This document shows positions 58,825 to 64,000 of a stretch of DNA of 64,000 nt, one piece after another; position 1 is the stretch's first letter; the number at the start of each line of letters is the position of its first letter. The position numbers were made by a program, and so were the translations under genes. The DNA is from Elusimicrobiota bacterium (GTDB lineage Bacteria > Elusimicrobiota > Elusimicrobia > 2-02-FULL-39-32), in the NCBI GenBank assembly GCA_021730935.1, contig JAKFYJ010000018.1, positions 1-64,000 on the forward strand, written 5' to 3'. Under the pieces are notes generated by a model, which was not told where the DNA came from, ran no database searches, and saw nothing but the letters and a program-made list of their open reading frames with translations.

Positions 58825-60063
58825 GTGACCCTGCTCCGAGCGCTTCGACACCGCAACTATCGGCTGTTTTTTGGCGGACAGATCATCTCGTTGATTGGGA
58901 CGTGGATGACCACCACGGCCACCGCCTGGCTGGTCTATCGTCTCACAGGATCCGCCATGATGCTCGGCATCGTCGGGTTCGCGAGTCAGGCGCCGGCTTT
59001 TCTCCTTTCCCCCCTCGCGGGACTTCTTGTGGACCGCTGGAACCGCCGCAGAATCCTGATCGTCACCCAGACTCTGGCGATGGTTCAGTCTCTCGCGCTC
59101 GCGGCGCTCACGCTGAGCGGAAGAATCACCATCCCCAGCCTCCTCGGCCTGAGCATTTTTCAGGGCATGATCAGCGCGTTTGATCTCCCGGCCCGGCAAT
59201 CGCTCGTCATCGAACTCATCGAGAACAAGGAGGACCTTGGAAACGCCATCGCGCTCAATTCCTCGATGTTCAATGCGGCGCGTCTCCTCGGACCCTCGCT
59301 CGGCGGCATGGTGATCGCGGCGTTCGGAGAAGGCTGGTGCTTTCTCATCGATGGAGCGAGTTATCTGGCCGTGATCGCGGCACTCCTGGCCATGAATATC
59401 CAGCCTCGGGCAGAAATTTCAGAAAAGACCGACATCATAAAAGAACTGAGAGAAGGGTGGGCTTATGCCTATCACTCCAAACCGATCCGTTCCATCATTT
59501 TATTGCTCTCTCTCGCGAGCCTGGTGGGAACGCCTTATGCGGTGCTGATGCCGATCATCGCGGGCAAAGTCTTGCAAGGCGGCGCTCACACCCTGGGATT
59601 TCTCATGACCTCGGCCGGGGCGGGAGCGCTTCTCGGAGCTCTATGGCTCGCTTCCAGAAAATCGGTGGTGGGCCTCGCGACCATCATATCCAAAGCCACG
59701 GTCGTTTTTGGCCTGGGGCTGATTGCTTTCGCCTTCTCTCGCGCGCTTTGGATCTCGATCGCTTTTCTGGCAGTCACGGGCTGGGGATACATGGTTCTGG
59801 TGGCGTCTTCAAACACCATCCTTCAAACCATCGTCGACGACGACAAGCGCGGCAGAGTGATGAGCCTCTTCATCATGACGTTTTTGGGAGCTTCGCCTCT
59901 GGGGAGCCTGCTGGCCGGAATTTTGTCGGAAAAAATCGGGGTATCCAACACCATCTTCATCTGCGGGCTTTTCTGCCTGGGCGGAGCCGTATGGTTTTAT
60001 CGCGAGCTCCCCGAAATCCGCCTCGCCATCCGCCCGATATACACGCGGATGGGAATCCTTTGA
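58825..60063 (+). CDS. MFS transporter (EntS/MFS_3-like)
   Basis: LRALRHRNYRLFFGGQIISLIGTWMT, GLLVDRWNRRRILI; GTG start at 58825 likely. Confidence 0.93.
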   Translation: MTLLRALRHRNYRLFFGGQIISLIGTWMTTTATAWLVYRLTGSAMMLGIVGFASQAPAFLLSPLAGLLVDRWNRRRILIVTQTLAMVQSLALAALTLSGRITIPSLLGLSIFQGMISAFDLPARQSLVIELIENKEDLGNAIALNSSMFNAARLLGPSLGGMVIAAFGEGWCFLIDGASYLAVIAALLAMNIQPRAEISEKTDIIKELREGWAYAYHSKPIRSIILLLSLASLVGTPYAVLMPIIAGKVLQGGAHTLGFLMTSAGAGALLGALWLASRKSVVGLATIISKATVVFGLGLIAFAFSRALWISIAFLAVTGWGYMVLVASSNTILQTIVDDDKRGRVMSLFIMTFLGASPLGSLLAGILSEKIGVSNTIFICGLFCLGGAVWFYRELPEIRLAIRPIYTRMGIL

Positions 60064-60089
60064 GGAATGATATAAAATAGATCTCATAA

Positions 60090-60686
60090 ATGATTAAAGA
60101 ATTCTGGCTCTGTTTTGTTCCGCTTTTTATAGCCGTGGACTCCATCGGAATCCTTCCCATTTATATGAGTTTGACGGAAGGCGTGGACAAATCGCGCATC
60201 AACAAGGTCATCCTTCAGTCGATGGTCACAGCCCTGGCGGTGGGGCTGGCGTTCCTGATTTTTGGGAGGATCGTGCTTCGGTTCTTAAATGTGGGCGTGG
60301 CGGACTTCATGGTTGCCGGAGGCGCGCTCCTCTTCATCATCACTCTCAAAGACTTGCTTTCCGCCGAGAAAATTCAGAAGGCCATCACGGATCATGAAAG
60401 CCTGGGCGCTGTTCCCCTGGGCGTGCCTTTGATTGTGGGGCCTGGAGTCCTCACCACCATTCTCCTTCTCACCGACCAGCACGGAGCTGTCCCCACCATC
60501 GCCGCGACTGTCGCGAATGTCCTGGCCGCCGGTCTCATTTTCTTTCTTTCCCAGAAGATCTATCACATTCTTGGAAAAGTCGGAGCCAAAATCGTCTCCA
60601 AAGTTTCCGGCCTTCTGCTCGCCGCCATCGCGGTCATGATGATCCGCAAAGGGATCGCGATGTTCCTCCAACCCGGCCCGTTCTGA
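60090..60686 (+). CDS. MarC family membrane protein
   Basis: FVPLFIAVDSIGILPIYMSLTEG, VPLGVPLIVGPGVLTTILLL. Confidence 0.93.
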   Translation: MIKEFWLCFVPLFIAVDSIGILPIYMSLTEGVDKSRINKVILQSMVTALAVGLAFLIFGRIVLRFLNVGVADFMVAGGALLFIITLKDLLSAEKIQKAITDHESLGAVPLGVPLIVGPGVLTTILLLTDQHGAVPTIAATVANVLAAGLIFFLSQKIYHILGKVGAKIVSKVSGLLLAAIAVMMIRKGIAMFLQPGPF

Positions 60687-60696
60687 CGATCCTGAT

Positions 60697-63600
60697 CTAT
60701 TTTTTATGCAGGTAGTATAAAATCGGGACAGCCATGCGTGAGAGAAGCGTGGACGCGACTTCCCCCGCCATCAAAGAAACTGCCAACCCCTGAAAGATCG
60801 GATCGAAAAGAATCACGGAAGCTCCCACGATCACAGCCGCCGCGGTCAAAAGCATCGGACGAAATCTCACGGCTCCAGCGTCGATCACAGCCTCTTCCAA
60901 AGCCATCCCCTGGTTCAATCTCAATTCAATGAAGTCCACGAGGATGATTGAGTTTCGCACAATGATGCCGGCTCCCGCAATGAACCCGATCATGGAAGTG
61001 GCTGTAAAAAAAGCGCCCATCAGGGCATGCGCGGGCAAAATGCCCACGAGCGTGAGAGGGATCGGAGCCATGATCACGAGAGGCACCGTGAAAGACTGGA
61101 ACCACGCCACGACGAGAATATAAATCAGGATGAGCACGGCCGCAAACGCAAGTCCCAGGTCACGGAACACTTCATAGGTGATCTGCCATTCTCCGTCCCA
61201 GACCACGCAATAGCGCTGGTGATCGAGTTCGGTCTTTTTGAAGAACTGTTCCAGATCCGAGCCGTCCGGCCCTTTCAGTTTTGCAATTTCTTTTCGCAGA
61301 GAGAGCAAGGCATAAACCGGACTTTCCTGCCTGCCTCCGACGTCCGCGATCACATAGGTGACGGGGTTCAGGTTCTTGTGATAGATGGGCTGATCCGCAG
61401 AAACTTTTTCCACCGTGGTCAGAGCTGAAACAGGAATCTGGTTTCCGTTGGGAGACATCAATCGGATGCCGCGGACGGAATCGAGCGAGGTTCTTTGGTC
61501 CTTCGGCAAACGCAGGGATATGTTGACCGGTTCCGGCTCATCCTGCATGTGAGCCAACCCCAAAACCTGGCCGTCCATCGCCATGCGGACGGTCTGCGCG
61601 ACGGGAGCTGCGGGAATATTGTTCAAACTCGCCTTCAAGCGGTCCACTTTCAGGTTTTCATTCTCGCGGTCTTCTTCATAATAATAATCCACGTCAGTCA
61701 CGCCCTGTGTTTTTTCCAGAAGATCTTTCAGCTGTTTGGCCACGGTCATTCGTCCCTGAAGAGTCGGGCCATAGACTTCAAGCACCAGAGTCGAGAGCAC
61801 CGGCGGGCCGGGAGGAACCTCGGCCACCTGAACGCGTCCGTGATATTTCGCGATGATCTGGCGCACGGGCTCGTGCAGGGTTTTGGCGATTTCGTGGCTG
61901 GACCGTTTGCGCTCATGTTTGTCCACCAGGTTCACCTGGAGATCGGCCTGAAATGGTTTTTCCCGCAGGAAATAATGCCTCACCAAACCGTTAAAATTGT
62001 ATGGCGAAGAAGCGCCGACATAAGTTTCGATGTCTTTGACTTCAGGGACTGTTTGGAGAAGGTCCGCCACTTCGCGCGCCGCCTTGCGGGTGACATCGAG
62101 AGAAGAGTCTTCAGGCAAGTTAATCACCACCTGGAATTCGCTTTTATTATCAAAGGGCAACATTTTTACGATCACGGCTTTGAACGGAAACAAACTGACC
62201 GCGGCAAGCAGAAGTCCAATGACTCCGAGGAAGAATGCGGCCCTGGCCTTGGGATTTCGGATCAGAGGCGTCATGGACTTGCGGTAAAGCCGGGTTACGA
62301 ATCCTTCCTGTGTTTTGCCGCTGTGCGCTTGCGCTTTCCCCGGATGAAACGACAGGAGTTTGACGGCCGCCCAAGGGGTCACGATGAATGCGACGAGGAG
62401 AGAAAAGATCATCGCCGCTGAAGCGCCCACGGGGATCGGGCGCATATAAGGCCCCATGAGCCCGCTCACGAAGGCCATGGGTAAAATTGCCGCGATGACC
62501 GTGAGTGTGGCCAGCACCGTTGGATTTCCAACTTCCGCCACCGCTTCCACGGAAACGGTCAATACATTGCGGTCAGCATTTTCCGGGATGTGAATGTGAC
62601 GCACAATGTTTTCCACGACGACAATGGCATCGTCGACCAAAATCCCGATGGAAAAAATCAAGGCAAAAAGCGTGATGCGGTTCAGCGTGTATCCATAAAG
62701 ATAAAAGACCAGAAGTGTGAGGGCCAGAGTCACGGGCACGGCCAGAGCCACAATGCCGCCTTCCCTCCAGCCGAGAGCAAGTCCCACGAGAAGAATGACC
62801 GACAATGTCGCAAGAGCCATGTGGAACAAAAGTTCGTTGGATTTTTCCCGAGCCGTTTTGCCATAATCCCGAGTGACGGCAAGATCAATGTTTTCCGGAA
62901 TGGCGTTGCCGCGCAAGGACTCGATTTTCGCCGTGACATCGGAAACCACCTTCGCGGCGTTCGCGCCGGGCCTCTTTGAAACGGAGAGGGTCACAGCGTC
63001 GGTTTCCACAGAATTGAGACGGATCGAAACGGCTCTGTCCAACTCTTCAGGTTCATCCTTCACATCGGCCACATCCTTGAGAAGGACCGCTCGTCCCTGA
63101 TCGATTCCCACAACAAGCGTGCGGAGATCGTCCGCGCTCCGGACGAGAGATTCCGTTTCCACCTGAATGAAATTCCGTTCCCCCTCAAGGTGACCCGCCG
63201 GGAGTTTTGCGTTGAACAGAGATATCTTTTGCGCCAGTTCCAGAGGAGAAATGTGGACTGCGGCAAGCTTTTCAGGATGAAAACGGATGTTGAAGCTCCG
63301 CCTGTTCCCGCCGATGAGCGTCGTTTCGGACACATTTTCTATGCCGCTGATCTCCCGCTGAACTTTCGCCGCCGTGCGCCTTAAAAGGACGGGGTCAGAG
63401 CCGGACTTGGAATGGAAAGTGAGGGCGAGGATGGGAACATCGTCGATGGAACGCGGCTTGATCATCGGGGGCATCGCGCCGGCCGGAACAATGTCCTGGT
63501 TGGACGCGACTTTTGTATAAACTTTTATCAGGCTGTCTTCGGGGTTTGACCCGACTTTGAAGCGCACAACGAACATGCCCATGTTGGGAAACGCGGTGGA

Positions 63601-63888
63601 ATAAACATATTCAACGCCTGGAATCTCCCACAGTTTGCGCTCGCCCAGTTCATTGATCCTTTTTTCCACCTCTTTCGCGCTCGCGCCCGGGAACGGAACA
63701 AAGATGTCGAAGAACGGCACATGGATTTGAGGTTCTTCCTCGCGCGGCAGATTGCGGACCGCAAAAACTCCCAAAAGAATGGAAGCGATGATAATGAGAG
63801 GCGTGAGTTTTGAGGCGATGAACGCTTTCGCCAGCGCGCCCGCCAGGCCCAGGTGAACCTCATTTTTTCCCTTATGGATATCGTTCAT
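60697..63888 (-). CDS. efflux RND transporter permease
   Basis: About 1063 aa; REEEPQIHVPFFDIFVPFPGASAKEVEKRI, GILVDDAIVVVENIVRH. Confidence 0.95.
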   Translation of the reverse strand: MNDIHKGKNEVHLGLAGALAKAFIASKLTPLIIIASILLGVFAVRNLPREEEPQIHVPFFDIFVPFPGASAKEVEKRINELGERKLWEIPGVEYVYSTAFPNMGMFVVRFKVGSNPEDSLIKVYTKVASNQDIVPAGAMPPMIKPRSIDDVPILALTFHSKSGSDPVLLRRTAAKVQREISGIENVSETTLIGGNRRSFNIRFHPEKLAAVHISPLELAQKISLFNAKLPAGHLEGERNFIQVETESLVRSADDLRTLVVGIDQGRAVLLKDVADVKDEPEELDRAVSIRLNSVETDAVTLSVSKRPGANAAKVVSDVTAKIESLRGNAIPENIDLAVTRDYGKTAREKSNELLFHMALATLSVILLVGLALGWREGGIVALAVPVTLALTLLVFYLYGYTLNRITLFALIFSIGILVDDAIVVVENIVRHIHIPENADRNVLTVSVEAVAEVGNPTVLATLTVIAAILPMAFVSGLMGPYMRPIPVGASAAMIFSLLVAFIVTPWAAVKLLSFHPGKAQAHSGKTQEGFVTRLYRKSMTPLIRNPKARAAFFLGVIGLLLAAVSLFPFKAVIVKMLPFDNKSEFQVVINLPEDSSLDVTRKAAREVADLLQTVPEVKDIETYVGASSPYNFNGLVRHYFLREKPFQADLQVNLVDKHERKRSSHEIAKTLHEPVRQIIAKYHGRVQVAEVPPGPPVLSTLVLEVYGPTLQGRMTVAKQLKDLLEKTQGVTDVDYYYEEDRENENLKVDRLKASLNNIPAAPVAQTVRMAMDGQVLGLAHMQDEPEPVNISLRLPKDQRTSLDSVRGIRLMSPNGNQIPVSALTTVEKVSADQPIYHKNLNPVTYVIADVGGRQESPVYALLSLRKEIAKLKGPDGSDLEQFFKKTELDHQRYCVVWDGEWQITYEVFRDLGLAFAAVLILIYILVVAWFQSFTVPLVIMAPIPLTLVGILPAHALMGAFFTATSMIGFIAGAGIIVRNSIILVDFIELRLNQGMALEEAVIDAGAVRFRPMLLTAAAVIVGASVILFDPIFQGLAVSLMAGEVASTLLSRMAVPILYYLHKK

Positions 63889-63890
63889 GA

Positions 63891-64000
63891 TCAAGGCCTC
63901 GCGAAGGGTTCAGGAACATCTTCCAGCCTGCCCGCCGCTTCGAGTGTCCGGGCATATCCGACTCTCAAATCGAAATAAACCTGCTGAAGGGCGGACTGAC
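63891..64000 (-). CDS. C-terminal fragment of TolC-like outer membrane efflux protein (truncated by window)
   Basis: Minus-strand translation ...QSALQQVYFDLRVGYARTLEAAGRLEDVPEPFARP*, upstream of RND permease. Confidence 0.6.
   Translation of the reverse strand, partial: QSALQQVYFDLRVGYARTLEAAGRLEDVPEPFARP

Noticed and set aside
61495-62421. 308-aa plus-strand ORF opposite second RND permease
   Set aside because: Antisense shadow of a well-supported gene.

Overview
A 64 kb stretch of what looks like a chromosome from a GC-moderate Gram-negative bacterium, probably from a poorly sampled lineage (inference only). It carries about 60 protein-coding genes, one tmRNA, one tRNA-Pro(CGG), and no rRNA, CRISPR array, prophage or intact transposon that I could support. 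Recognisable content: shc-hpnH hopanoid genes, tadA, ndk, thiO-like oxidase, cstA, CNT nucleoside transporter, DEAD-box helicase, two RND transporters, ABC-F ATPase, engB, dut, crcB, ppk2, a GT4-GH130 pair, an M6 metalloprotease with a PorV-like gene, and several small toxin-antitoxin-like modules. The most interesting signals are non-coding: (i) a structured ~120 bp cassette just after tRNA-Pro, bounded by an exact 20 bp copy of the tRNA 3' end; (ii) a 36-bp-arm inverted repeat abutting the Shine-Dalgarno of an EamA transporter, whose three arm differences are all G:U-compatible only on the minus strand; (iii) a near-textbook GEMM-I (c-di-GMP-I) riboswitch with promoter and terminator upstream of the M6 protease/PorV-like pair; (iv) a terminator with a competing pairing in a cspA leader; (v) four copies of a 10-bp operator-like inverted repeat at a nucleotidyltransferase module. 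An uncharacterised 599-aa Cys/His-motif protein is also worth follow-up. All calls come from reading the sequence and the supplied ORF translations; no searches were run.
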